A stretch of 23,904 nt of DNA from Atribacteria bacterium SCGC AAA255-N14 (GCA_000405345.1 ASPC01000023.1:1-23904), one strand, 5' to 3'; positions 7,683 through 16,018 are shown, counted from the stretch's first letter. Numbers and translations: made by a program. The notes: a model not told the origin generated them from the sequence alone.

Positions 7683-10600
7683 CTAGAAGGAAGTGCCTAG
7701 GGTGACGTAGATATCATATCCTTTGGGGTCAGAAAGGGCTTTGGTTGCTCCCAATCTTAGGGTAAAAGGAGAATTATATTTTTGGTTAAAATCTGCTTTT
7801 AATTCTGCTCCGACACTTGATTTAAAATTCTGCCAGATAGAAGGGCTGGGGCTTTCCCAGGCGTTTCCCATATCGATAAAGAGGACTCCTGATAGTCTTT
7901 CTAAAAAAATAGAGAGGGGTCCAAGTTTAAGGCTGTGTTCAATGTTAGCCAAGGGGAAGCGATATTCCAAGCTGGTTAAGAGGAGATTGTTTCCTTCGAG
8001 GGTACCAGGTTTATATCCACGTAGAGAGAAGGTGTTCGTGTCGGTATTACTAAGATTATCCGCAGAATAGCTGCCTCCTAATTTAAATTTTTCCTCATCT
8101 AAATCTGATTCTAATATACTTGAAGAGCTGGTGCCGGCCACCAGGCGAAGGGCAAGTACCTGATGAAGGGGAGGCAGGGGAATAAATTTCCTGCCATCAA
8201 ATAATAATTTATCAAAAGTGTAATCACTTCCCAAGACTTTATCAGCATGTTCGTAGGTTAGAGAGAAGGAGTTGCCTATTTCGGGACTGATAGAGAATCC
8301 GTATTTTTCTGCATCAGAATAGGAGTAGCTCAATTTTAGGCTGCTGATTTTTTGCGGGTTAGTATTTAAGAGAGATGATGTTTCGGTGCCATTAGTGCCA
8401 TTAGTGTCAGTAGTGTCAGTAGGGTCAGTAGTGTCAGTAGCGGCAGTAGCGGCCGATTTTTCGTATTGGTAGCCGAGAGAAAAGGTTTGTCTGTAAGAGC
8501 GCGAATTTGTGGTGGAAGTGGTTTGCCCTTTAAATGGGAAAAAAATATTTATTCCGGCTTTACCTTCTTCCCACCAGGAGGCCGAAGTTTGGGTTTGGGA
8601 AGCTAAAGCAGAATTACCGGAAAGATAAAAATTAAAAATAGGAAGGAAGCTGTAATTATAATAATTGAAGCTGTAGTTTAGGTTATTATTGAGCAGCCCA
8701 TAACTAATGCTTAAGGGAAGGGAATGAAACCCCAGCACATCCTTCAGTTCAGTTGAAAAGCCAACTCCCAGTTCGTTTTCAGTAAGCTGGACAGCAGGAA
8801 TCCAATAGGTAGGTGGCCAGAAGGAGGATAAAAAATTGTAAGGATGGATAGGGTAATTGTTTTTGGAATTATAATTAGATTTTAAAGGAGTATTTGGGTC
8901 TATTAGATCCTTATTGAATTGTTGTTCTGCCACAGCCACAGCCATAATCGGGGGTTCAACATGTTGTTCTATTTCTATTTCTGTCCACTGATTGGGGTCG
9001 TCTGGATTCGAGTTTGAATTTGGGTTCTGGTTAACTTCCATAAGGTGCAGTTCATATCCTGTGGCGTGATAGGAAATAAAAGCTAGCTGAGTGCTATCGG
9101 GAGAGACGGCAGGCTGAAAGGCTCCTCCCAGGACATTGGTTACCTGATAGAGGTTTTTATCGGACAGCGAGAAGGCAAAGATATTATAAATTCCGGTGCG
9201 GTCAGAGGCAAAGAAAAGATACTTGCCATCGGGAGACCAGCAAGGGCTAAGGTCAATTGATTTATCATGAGAGATGGGTTGGAGGTCAGAATTACCGATA
9301 TTTTCGGGATCAAGATTTAAGATATATATATCCTGATAACCCTGACGCCAGGCAGAAAAGGTTATCATTTTCCCATCGGGAGACCAGGATGGTTGAGATA
9401 ATTGAGTACCATCTCGAAATTCGGTTAGATAGATAATATTTTCTTTGGTAATTGGTTTATAGGTGGACTGGTTTTCATTAATTGATGAGCCTGGGATAGG
9501 GCTTGGAGAAGCTAAATTAATCAGGGCTAAATTATTTGTTCCTGATTGATTAATTACTGCCACGATTTGAAGATTATCCGGGTCAGGGTCAGGGTCAGGT
9601 GACCAGCTGGGATCGCGAGCCCGCAGTCCTTCGGAAAGACGGGTCTCTTTTCCTGTTACAAGGTCGAATAAATAAAGGTCATAAAATTTATAAAATTTCT
9701 CATAGTCGTTTAATTTAGCATAAATTATTTTTGAACCGTCGGCAGTGATGTCAAAAGAAGAACCACTTCCATAGACTCTTTTAATCAGGGGCTGAGTCTG
9801 AGGAGTCTGATTTTCAGTAGAACGGAGAGTTAAAGGAAAGGAAGGGCTCAAGGGGTCGACAATTTGAATAGATGGATAGGAATGGGGAGTATAAACTCTG
9901 ACTGCTATTTTGCTTCCATCATCTCCATCGGGGGCGGGGGTAGAAATCCAGTGTGGGTAGTCAACCCAATAATTGTATTCAGTTAATTGCTGAGAAGGAG
10001 TAAGATTTTTTTGAGAGAGAATTCTTTGCTTCTGGAGCTGATATTTTTCTTTTAAATTATCTTTCCAGTTTTGATATAGTTCATCAAGGTCCAGGCCTAT
10101 CGCCCTTCTTACAGCATAGTTAAATCCTAAATAGGGATATTCACAAAATATTTCACTCAAAGCAACAACTTTATCTTCCCCGTATTTTTGAGCAATATAA
10201 TAGATAAGAGATTGACCATAGATATAAGGTGCAGTGCCGTCAGGCCAGGAGGTAAGGTAGTAACCGTTTATTTGGTCCAGGGTGTTAAATTGGTCTTCCA
10301 GGGCGGCCATGCGAAGATACATATCGTAGCGAGAATCTATTCCTCGGCCTCCGGTGGTAAATTTTGTTTCATTATAAACTGCTAATCCTTCGATGGACCA
10401 CATAGGCTGGAGGGCATTGGGGGTTAGTATCTGACCGAAAAGGGCACGCAGAGCGGTTGTGGGTCCGGAAGTCATTTCGAAATGAGCCAGGTGAGTGTAT
10501 TCGTGAGTGATTACCATTTTGAGCCAGCTTATAAATTTCATATCAAAAGATTTAGCAGTGGGGGCGGTTAGGTAGATGCGAATTACCCGATGAGGGAAGG

Positions 10601-10970
10601 ATGAGGCAAAACCCAGGGTGTTATCAGAAAAATCTTCCATAATTATGGCTATCTTTTGCAGATGATGATGTTTGTCAGGTGAGCCAAGTTGAGCATTTAC
10701 CTGTTGGTAAGCTTCCTCGGCAATATCAGCCACCACTTGAGCTATTCCCTTCATATTATTACTATTGCTGTTATTGCTGGTAATGTTCGAATTATTATTG
10801 CTATTATGATCAGATGTTTTAACCTCATTTAGATAAAAATAGACTGAAAAGTGAGGACTCTCCAAAACCTGCCACTCTAAGCGAGGATCATAACGAGCCT
10901 CCACTATAACTATAGCCTGAAGAATAATTAGTGGGATTATTATAATAAAAAAAATAACATTTTTTTTCAT
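7683..10970 (-). CDS. Secreted zinc metalloprotease / PD40 propeller / outer-membrane barrel fusion
   Basis: 1095 residues with an N-terminal hydrophobic signal (about 4-24). Residues about 75-310 are a gluzincin-like peptidase domain: HEYTH at 156-160 and WSIEGLAVYNE (Glu194 as likely third zinc ligand). Residues about 400-650 contain TolB/WD40-like PD40 repeats (PSWSPDGKMITFSAW, PCWSPDGKYLFFASD, PAVSPDSTQLAFIS). From about 715 to the end, alternating aromatic strands, a late segment resembling Omp85/surface-antigen barrels and a terminal Phe (TLGTSF) suggest insertion in an outer membrane. The likely role is an outer-membrane protease or surface protein; the substrate is unknown. Low-complexity tracts interrupt it: Asn/Ser-rich 55-73, PDPDPDPD 458-465, and Thr/Asp-rich about 840-864. 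The start has GGAG only two bases upstream. The gene is transcribed against its neighbours and has a palindrome at each end. Confidence 0.8.
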   Translation of the reverse strand: MKKNVIFFIIIIPLIILQAIVIVEARYDPRLEWQVLESPHFSVYFYLNEVKTSDHNSNNNSNITSNNSNSNNMKGIAQVVADIAEEAYQQVNAQLGSPDKHHHLQKIAIIMEDFSDNTLGFASSFPHRVIRIYLTAPTAKSFDMKFISWLKMVITHEYTHLAHFEMTSGPTTALRALFGQILTPNALQPMWSIEGLAVYNETKFTTGGRGIDSRYDMYLRMAALEDQFNTLDQINGYYLTSWPDGTAPYIYGQSLIYYIAQKYGEDKVVALSEIFCEYPYLGFNYAVRRAIGLDLDELYQNWKDNLKEKYQLQKQRILSQKNLTPSQQLTEYNYWVDYPHWISTPAPDGDDGSKIAVRVYTPHSYPSIQIVDPLSPSFPLTLRSTENQTPQTQPLIKRVYGSGSSFDITADGSKIIYAKLNDYEKFYKFYDLYLFDLVTGKETRLSEGLRARDPSWSPDPDPDPDNLQIVAVINQSGTNNLALINLASPSPIPGSSINENQSTYKPITKENIIYLTEFRDGTQLSQPSWSPDGKMITFSAWRQGYQDIYILNLDPENIGNSDLQPISHDKSIDLSPCWSPDGKYLFFASDRTGIYNIFAFSLSDKNLYQVTNVLGGAFQPAVSPDSTQLAFISYHATGYELHLMEVNQNPNSNSNPDDPNQWTEIEIEQHVEPPIMAVAVAEQQFNKDLIDPNTPLKSNYNSKNNYPIHPYNFLSSFWPPTYWIPAVQLTENELGVGFSTELKDVLGFHSLPLSISYGLLNNNLNYSFNYYNYSFLPIFNFYLSGNSALASQTQTSASWWEEGKAGINIFFPFKGQTTSTTNSRSYRQTFSLGYQYEKSAATAATDTTDPTDTTDTNGTNGTETSSLLNTNPQKISSLKLSYSYSDAEKYGFSISPEIGNSFSLTYEHADKVLGSDYTFDKLLFDGRKFIPLPPLHQVLALRLVAGTSSSSILESDLDEEKFKLGGSYSADNLSNTDTNTFSLRGYKPGTLEGNNLLLTSLEYRFPLANIEHSLKLGPLSIFLERLSGVLFIDMGNAWESPSPSIWQNFKSSVGAELKADFNQKYNSPFTLRLGATKALSDPKGYDIYVTLGTSF
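8386..8448. repeat. Nine-base tandem repeat inside the barrel-fusion gene
   Basis: Seven 9-bp units of the type GTGTCAGTA, with variants GTGCCATTA, GGGTCAGTA and GCGGCAGTA. The unit is a multiple of three, so it extends the Thr/Asp-rich loop without breaking the frame. Confidence 0.85.
9580..9597. repeat. GGGTCA hexamer repeat (Asp-Pro expansion)
   Basis: Three perfect GGGTCA units on the plus strand, read on the minus strand as Asp-Pro codon pairs (PDPDPDPD) just after a PSWSPD propeller motif. It looks like a local duplication of the SPD codons. Confidence 0.8.
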
Positions 10971-10988
10971 ATCTCCATACTTCTTCCC

Positions 10989-11029
10989 AAAAGGGAAACA
11001 AAGGTGCCAGGCACCTTTGTTTCCCTTTT
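10989..11029. repeat. Perfect 41-bp palindrome, left of the RAYT gene
   Basis: Arms of 20 bases around centre A 11009, common type (AAAGGGAAACAAAGGTGCC). It lies between the transposase stop (11081) and the start of the barrel-fusion gene (10970). With the copy at 11963-12013 it brackets the transposase gene. Confidence 0.95.
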
Positions 11030-11080
11030 TATGAAAATAGATTTATTTTAATATGATTTAACCAAAGTTGGTAAATACGG

Positions 11081-11905
11081 TCAGTAATTAAATTCTTTTG
11101 CATTTTTTTTATAAATTTTTAGCGCACCTTGTCTGGTCGTGTGTAGAGAATTTGCTACATCTTTTATCCTGTAACCATCTTTTATCAATAAATATAAAAG
11201 TAAATGTTTTAACCGTCCATTGGTTTCTAAGTCACCAATTTGTTCTTTTGCTTTCCTTAATATTGTTTCTATATTTTTAGGTGATTTATTCTGGGTTTGA
11301 TTTGAGGTTATTTTAGTGGTATCTTGGAGGATTTTTTCAGGATCGTATTTTTGAATATTTTCTTTTACGAAATTTATAAAATTTTCTGGATTGGTCTGAC
11401 AAAGTTCTAATAATTCCCGAATGTTCAGCCAAAGGGGAACATTTTTGTTTTGATTTTTAGTAGAGAGAAAATATTGAAAACTGCTCCAAGGGTATTTTTC
11501 AGGGGAATCAACCAATCCGGCCTCTACTGGATTTAGGCTAATATAAGATGCCACACTATAGAGGTATAGGGGATTTAAGACAAGATGGCTTTTGTATCGG
11601 TCCTGGAAGAGATGACCCTTTCTGATGTGTCTTATGTTGAACCAATGGGCATAAGAAGAATTTAAAAATTGCATAGCCTGAGAGAGATTCGCTTCTTCTG
11701 TTTTTAAAAGCAAGTGAAAGTGAGTATTCATTAATACATAGGAGAAGAATTGAATTTTGTAGGGGGTAATCATTTTTTGTAGAAGTTGTAGAAATTTATT
11801 TCTATCTACATCATCAGTAAATATGTCAATTCCTTCCGCACCTTTAACAATTATATGATAAATAGCATTTTTATCTTCTATCTCTGTCCTATTTCTTCTT
11901 GCCAT
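11081..11905 (-). CDS. REP-associated tyrosine transposase-like (Y1/HUH)
   Basis: 274 residues from ATG 11905. Y1 transposases of the IS200/RAYT group nick and rejoin single-stranded DNA at hairpins. The HUH motif is HFH (62-64 in NTHFHLLLK). The catalytic Tyr is probably Tyr121 in ASYISLNPVEAGLV. The C-terminal region (about 220-270) has a helix-turn-helix-like segment (YRIKDVANSLHTTRQGALKIYKK), as in RAYTs with a DnaA-C-like tail. The frame runs upstream to 11980 inside a palindrome. MARRNRTEIE at 11905 is preferred as the normal N-terminus, though no good Shine-Dalgarno is seen; TATAAT at about 11920 could be a -10 box of a leaderless transcript. Single copy flanked by palindromes, the arrangement expected if the transposase mobilises them. 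Confidence 0.85.
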   Translation of the reverse strand: MARRNRTEIEDKNAIYHIIVKGAEGIDIFTDDVDRNKFLQLLQKMITPYKIQFFSYVLMNTHFHLLLKTEEANLSQAMQFLNSSYAHWFNIRHIRKGHLFQDRYKSHLVLNPLYLYSVASYISLNPVEAGLVDSPEKYPWSSFQYFLSTKNQNKNVPLWLNIRELLELCQTNPENFINFVKENIQKYDPEKILQDTTKITSNQTQNKSPKNIETILRKAKEQIGDLETNGRLKHLLLYLLIKDGYRIKDVANSLHTTRQGALKIYKKNAKEFNY

Positions 11906-11962
11906 AATGAGATTATTATATCTTTTATAAATAAATAGTTCAAGGTATTTTAGCATAAAGCT

Positions 11963-12013
11963 ATTAAGAAAGGGAAACAAAGGTGCCTGGCACCTTTGTT
12001 TCCCTTTCTTAAT
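11963..12013. repeat. Perfect 51-bp palindrome, right of the RAYT gene
   Basis: Arms of 25 bases around centre T 11988: common-type arm extended by ATTAAG. It has the opposite central base to the copy at 10989-11029, so the two copies flanking the transposase are inverted relative to each other. Confidence 0.95.
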
Positions 12014-12074
12014 TATAGCGGAAAATCCCCATCTGTAAAGGCGTGGGAGTCTATTTAGAATTTCTTATAATGCT

Positions 12075-12368
12075 GTGGCTTTCCGGGAATTTATGTTGAA
12101 GTACCGTAACCGTATAAACTTCGGAACAGATATAGTTATCACCTCTTATCGGGCGAAAAGCAGGAGCTATATTGATGATGTTACATTGAGTTATTTCGAT
12201 ATGTTAGAAAAAGAGGAATTTACTTTACCTGATTCGATTTATAAGATAATGGGCAAAAAAGCCCGGGAACAAACTGACCCCAACACTGTATACAGGGGGC
12301 TTTATCTCGATGATGAGACTTTGAGAATGATTTACCATGATAATGCAGAAAGGATTTTCGGAAAATGA
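12075..12368 (+). pseudogene. Amidohydrolase C-terminal remnant
   Basis: 97 codons from GTG 12075, open in frame back to a stop at 12036. The text RNRINFGTDIVI resembles the 'dRilfGTD.p' strand carrying the last metal-site Asp of the amidohydrolase-2/TIM-barrel family, and the end, HDNAERIFGK, is the characteristic 'i...NaerlfgL' terminus. The first 200 or more residues, including the HxH metal motif, are missing. The break lies next to the palindrome at 11963-12013 and the transposase gene. I infer a 5'-truncated pseudogene left by a rearrangement. A short independent protein is possible but unlikely, as no Shine-Dalgarno precedes the GTG. Confidence 0.6.
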
Positions 12369-12400
12369 AATGATAAATAGAATAAAATAAAATATATAAA

Positions 12401-12431
12401 AACCTTCAGAACCTTCAGAACCTTCAGAACC
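12401..12431. repeat. AACCTTCAG tandem repeat
   Basis: Three perfect 9-bp units (12401-12427) plus AACC, in the gap between the amidohydrolase remnant and the lipoprotein gene. Confidence 0.85.
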
Positions 12432-12633
12432 AGAGGCATTCCATATTCATATTATTATTTGTTGCAAGATACCCATTAAATGATACTGAAAGCAAATCTT
12501 AATATATCTCATAACGAATCAAAAAATATTCGAAGAAAGGAACGTATTAAGAGATGAAGAAATTTTTTGTATTATTATTGGGATTAGTTATTTTAATATT
12601 AATAGGGGGATGCCAAAGCTTGGGAGATTTCTT

Positions 12634-12640
12634 CCCTTTT
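12634..12640 (+). other. Heptamer CCCTTTT at the frame change
   Basis: In the signal-peptide frame it reads C CCT TTT, the X XXY YYZ pattern of -1 slippage sites. A -1 shift here joins the lipobox frame to the Ig-domain frame exactly. GGGAG at 12622-12626 could act as a stimulatory Shine-Dalgarno. A lost T in the T5 run explains the same data. Confidence 0.4.
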
Positions 12641-13550
12641 TCAATCGTGCACCGATTATAATTTCTGAACCTGCTATCACTACCACAGAGAGTAATCAAT
12701 ATTCTTATCAGTTAGAAGCAAAGGATCCCGATGGGGATAGCCTAACTTATCTTCTTACCCTCAGCCCAGAGGGAATGATTATTAATAGTGAAAATGGTTT
12801 AATGATTTGGACACCAACTAATAGGCAAGTAGGAATTAACTTGGTAGAAGTTGAAATTTCTGATGGTAGAGAGAGCGATACTCAAAGTTTTGAAATTGAA
12901 GTTATTAATGTGAATGATCCTCCGCAAATCCTTTCTTATTCCCCTGTTAACCTAAACATTGAGATTAATGAGGGAGATTTGGTTAAACTTGAAGTTCAAG
13001 CCCATGATACTGACTTAACAACATTAAGTTGTAAATGGTTATTAAACGGAAAAGAAGTATCAAATTCTACCAGTTCAGGAGATGGCTCAAAAAGCAGCTG
13101 GACTTATTCTGCTGATTATGGAGATTACAGCCAGAAAATAGTAAAAGTATTAGTTAGTGATGGGGGATTACAAGATTATGTACAGTGGAATATAACCATA
13201 AATGACATTACCCCTCCTGTCCAGCCAACTTTAAATGATGTAAGTTCACAAACTAACATTTCAACACAAATTTTATCCGGGACTAAAGAATCTAATACTT
13301 CTATTTGGATTAACGAAGTAGAAGTAGTTCTTCTTAATTCTAGCACTACCTGGACTTATGATTTTGACCTCTCTGAAGGCGAGAATAATATTTCAATCAC
13401 TTCCCGCGATGCCGTCGGCAACGAAAGCTCTGCAGTAACCACCACAATAGAATATAACCTTGATACTTACGTTGATATAGGGAACACTAGCGGAACAGAA
13501 GATGGAACCCAAACTTGCCCATTTAATAACTTAGTCGAGAGAATAGTAGC

Positions 13551-13586
13551 AACTTTGGTGCCTGGCACTAAAGTTTACCTTTTTAT
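13551..13586. repeat. Damaged palindrome copy at the broken lipoprotein end
   Basis: Centre T 13563. Twelve-base inner arms with one mismatch (AACTTTGGTGCC against GGCACTAAAGTT). The right side continues TACCTTTTTAT, like the variant at 7629-7677. The outer left arm is missing or replaced by coding sequence. Confidence 0.75.
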
Positions 13587-13592
13587 ACTTGC

Positions 13593-13622
13593 TTGAAAAA
13601 CGGTTGTGTGATATGTTATAAA
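13593..13622 (+). promoter_or_regulatory. Putative sigma-70-type promoter for the PGI/PMI gene
   Basis: TTGAAA (13593-13598) and TATAAA (13617-13622) with an 18-bp spacer, or TTATAA (13616-13621) with 17 bp. It overlaps the end of the broken lipoprotein frame, about 40 bp before the PGI/PMI start. Confidence 0.5.
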
Positions 13623-13664
13623 ATATAGAGAGATAGGCTAAAATATGGGGAGGGGAGAGGAATT

Positions 13665-14780
13665 ATGGTCGAGATAAGAAAAAATAAAAACGATATAAAT
13701 ATATTAAATCTAGATAGAGATTTTTCTGAGCTGGATAAAGCCAATATGATAAAGCTATTAGAGGAATTTCCGCAGAAGATGCGAGATGCCTTGCGTTTAG
13801 GAGAAGAGTTTTCTATTCCTACCAACTTTTTACCTGCCCCCAACTCTACCCGAAATTTTAAAAATATCGTGGTATTGGGAATGGGTGGTTCAGCCATTGG
13901 CGGGAATCTACTATCTGATTATTTAGCCGGTGAATTATCAATTCCCATTGTGGTTATTCGCGGTTATGATATTCCTAAATTTGTAGATGAAAATTCTTTG
14001 GTTTTCGCAGTCAGTTATTCGGGAAACACTGAAGAAACCCTCTCTGCCTTAAAGAGATGCCTGGAAGCAAAAGCCAGAGTTATCGCTTTAACTTCAGGGG
14101 GCAAATTAGCAGTTCTGGCCCAAGAAAATAACTTCCCGGTAATTAAAGTTCCGGCAGGGATTCAACCTCGAGCAGCCATTTCTTATCTATTCTTTCCAGT
14201 ATTAAAGGCGACAGAGAGGCTGGGTTTAATAAAAGAAAGAAGCGGTGAGATAGAAGAAACACTCAATATTTTAGAGGAACTTTCCAGAAAATATGGATCT
14301 AAATCTCTCACTAAAAACAATTTTGCTAAAAAAGTAGCTCTGAGCCTCTATCAGCATCTACCCCTGGTTTACGGTTCTGAAGGATTATTTAAGGCAGTGG
14401 CGATGCGATGGAAGACCCAAATAAACGAAAATAGTAAATGGCCTTGTTTCTGGAATATATTCCCTGAGCTTGACCATAACGAAATAGTAGGCTATGAAAT
14501 AGAAAATAGTATAAATCGACAGGTTAAAATTGTTTATCTGCAAGACAAAAAAGGGTTTTCGCGGGTAGAGCAGAGACGGGAAATTACCCGCAAGATTATC
14601 GAAGACAAAGTAGCCGAATTTATAGTTTGCCCCACTAAAGGCAAAGGGAAGATGGCCCGTATGTTTTCATTAATTTTCTTAGGCGACTTGACGAGCTATT
14701 ATTTAGCGATATTAAATCAGGTTGACCCTTCGCCGGTAGCTTGCATAGAAGATTTAAAGAAGGAATTGGTCAAAAGATAG
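13665..14780 (+). CDS. Bifunctional phosphoglucose/phosphomannose isomerase
   Basis: 371 residues. The enzyme interconverts fructose-6-phosphate with glucose-6-phosphate and mannose-6-phosphate in the cytoplasm, feeding sugar-nucleotide synthesis. The SIS-domain sugar-phosphate loop GMGGSAIGGNL is at 72-82, and SYSGNTEETLSA (117-128) is the second conserved loop. The C-terminal half contains NIFPELDHNEIVGYE, the family's catalytic Glu/His region, and the last segment QVDPSPVACIEDLK is also typical. Start ATG 13665 follows GGGGAGAGGAATT. Length and motifs agree with the archaeal/bacterial PGI/PMI family rather than with classical Pgi. It opens the polysaccharide block and has a promoter-like sequence just upstream. 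Confidence 0.9.
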   Translation: MVEIRKNKNDINILNLDRDFSELDKANMIKLLEEFPQKMRDALRLGEEFSIPTNFLPAPNSTRNFKNIVVLGMGGSAIGGNLLSDYLAGELSIPIVVIRGYDIPKFVDENSLVFAVSYSGNTEETLSALKRCLEAKARVIALTSGGKLAVLAQENNFPVIKVPAGIQPRAAISYLFFPVLKATERLGLIKERSGEIEETLNILEELSRKYGSKSLTKNNFAKKVALSLYQHLPLVYGSEGLFKAVAMRWKTQINENSKWPCFWNIFPELDHNEIVGYEIENSINRQVKIVYLQDKKGFSRVEQRREITRKIIEDKVAEFIVCPTKGKGKMARMFSLIFLGDLTSYYLAILNQVDPSPVACIEDLKKELVKR

Positions 14781-14787
14781 AAAAGGT

Positions 14788-14823
14788 GCAAGATGCGAGT
14801 TACAAGTTACAAGTTGCAAGATG
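14788..14823. repeat. Seven-base tandem repeat
   Basis: Five consecutive 7-mers: GCAAGAT, GCGAGTT, ACAAGTT, ACAAGTT, GCAAGAT. The period is strict although units vary. Confidence 0.75.
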
Positions 14824-15000
14824 AATTTTAACGTATAGTAATAGCATATAGTGTATAGGCTAAAATGTATTTAGTCGATCAATCAAGAAAAAATATATAA
14901 GATACGAGATGGATAACCGTTAGTTAAGAAAATATAAAAAATACAAATTGCAAGATGGATTATTTGTTAGTATATAAAATTAGAGGAAGAGGATTTTTAA

Positions 15001-15068
15001 AATTGGCAGATTGGTGAATAGGTAGATAGGTCAATTGGAGAATTGGTCAATCGGCCAATTGGTGAATT
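15001..15068. repeat. Eight-base degenerate tandem repeat, consensus AATTGGTN
   Basis: Eight and a half 8-mers in strict register (AATTGGCA, GATTGGTG, AATAGGTA, GATAGGTC, AATTGGAG, AATTGGTC, AATCGGCC, AATTGGTG, AATT). The same unit reappears at 21462-21481. Confidence 0.8.
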
Positions 15069-15089
15069 AATAAACAGGAGAATATCCAT

Positions 15090-16013
15090 TTGAAATATAT
15101 AGAAGTTGGCGTTATTGCCTTTATAGTTTCTTATATTTTAGCTCCCTATATGGCTCGTGTAGGGAAAAAACAGAATATGGTGGATATGCCCGGTCATCGT
15201 AAAATACACGAAGAAGCTATTCCCAATTTGGGAGGGATAGTTATTTTTTTTGGATTTTTACTGAGCCTTCTCTTTGTGGTGCAAATAGAAGGACAGGTTA
15301 AAGCCCTCTTGATAGGCGGGATAATCATTTTGCTATTAGGAGTGGTAGACGATATAGTAGATCTTTCTCCCAAGCACAAATTCATTATTCAAATGATTCC
15401 TGCCCTTATAGTGGTCGCATACAACAGTGATTTAATAAATAATTTTATTGTTAATCAATTGAAAAGCCTTGATTTATTAGGTTATCTTCTTTATCCTATT
15501 TTAATCTTCTGGATAGTAGGAATAACTAATTCCATCAATATAATAGATGGATTAGACGGGCTAGCCTGCGGAGTTTCCCTTATTGCCCTAGTAGCTTTTC
15601 TTATTTTAGGCTTAAGACAAAATTTAGAGACTCTCAGTCTTATATCAATTGCACTAGCAGGAAGTATGTTGGCTTTTTTAAGATTTAACTTCTACCCGGC
15701 CAAAATGTTTTTGGGAGATTCCGGTAGTACCTTTGCCGGTTTCATGTTAGCATCCACAGGGGCTTTGTGGGTATTAAATAGTGGAAATGCCTTTTTTATT
15801 TTTATTCCCATTATCATTCTGGCTTTACCTATTTTTGATACCTTGTTTGCTGTCTGGAGGAGATACCGGGGACATCATCCTATATTTCAGGCCGACAAAG
15901 GACATCTCCACCACCGACTTTTAGCCCGGGGGATATCTCATAAGAATATTGTGCTTATCTTATGGGGGATAAGCGCCGCTTGCAGCATAATCGCCCTTAT
16001 TTTAGCGCTCTAG
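15090..16013 (+). CDS. WecA/TagO-like undecaprenyl-phosphate GlcNAc-1-phosphate transferase
   Basis: 307 residues, about ten membrane segments. The enzyme moves a sugar-1-phosphate from a UDP-sugar to undecaprenyl phosphate, the first step of many envelope glycans. All family motifs are intact: VDDIVDLSPKHK (Asp87-Asp88), NSINIIDGLDGLA (Asp153, Asp156), KMFLGDSGS (Asp210) and the cytoplasmic His-rich loop HHPIFQADKGHLHHR (262-276). It is WecA/TagO-like rather than MraY because of this last loop and the gene context. TTG 15090 with AGGAG at 15076-15080 is the start. A palindrome (16019-16059) separates it from the epimerase gene. The sugar donor is inferred as UDP-GlcNAc from the family. Confidence 0.9.
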   Translation: MKYIEVGVIAFIVSYILAPYMARVGKKQNMVDMPGHRKIHEEAIPNLGGIVIFFGFLLSLLFVVQIEGQVKALLIGGIIILLLGVVDDIVDLSPKHKFIIQMIPALIVVAYNSDLINNFIVNQLKSLDLLGYLLYPILIFWIVGITNSINIIDGLDGLACGVSLIALVAFLILGLRQNLETLSLISIALAGSMLAFLRFNFYPAKMFLGDSGSTFAGFMLASTGALWVLNSGNAFFIFIPIIILALPIFDTLFAVWRRYRGHHPIFQADKGHLHHRLLARGISHKNIVLILWGISAACSIIALILAL

Positions 16014-16018
16014 CGTAA

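Larger units (their letters stand above)
12554..13596 (+). pseudogene. Lipoprotein with cadherin/Ig-like domains, frameshifted and 3'-truncated
   Basis: ATG 12554 opens a lipoprotein signal: MKKFFVLLLG, a hydrophobic core, then LIGGC with Cys20 as lipidation site. This frame stops at TAA 12659. The rest of the protein continues in the -1 frame (FNRAPIIISEP onward, open to 13596). It carries a cadherin/Ig-like domain (DPDGDSLTY ... NVNDPPQIL), a second such domain (to about 13200), a third ending DAVGNES, and the start of a right-handed beta-helix domain (YVDIGNTSGTEDGTQ). The change of frame fits the heptamer CCCTTTT at 12634-12640. The beta-helix breaks off after about 35 residues where the coding sequence runs into a palindrome (13551-13586), and the last residues (LVPGTKVYLF) are palindrome-encoded. 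It is probably a decaying gene for a surface protein. The ATG at 12610 has no leader and is unlikely to be the true start. Confidence 0.75.
14781..15089. other. 309-bp gene-free stretch made of degenerate short repeats
   Basis: No ORF, RNA gene or palindrome of the main family was seen. It contains 7-bp units (14788-14823, again at 14943-14956 as ACAAATT-GCAAGAT) and an 8-bp array (15001-15068), with AT-rich filler between. AGGAG at 15076-15080 serves the downstream TTG start. Confidence 0.7.

Noticed and set aside
7723..8070. Plus-strand ORF of 115 codons
   Set aside because: It is antisense to the barrel domain of the large minus-strand gene, without family resemblance or ribosome binding site.
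11906..11980. N-terminal extension of the transposase to 11980
   Set aside because: The extra 25 codons start within a palindrome and do not resemble the family; MARRNRTEIE is the usual beginning.
12610..13596. Independent gene starting at ATG 12610
   Set aside because: No signal peptide and no Shine-Dalgarno; a lipoprotein signal with lipobox lies directly upstream in the other frame.
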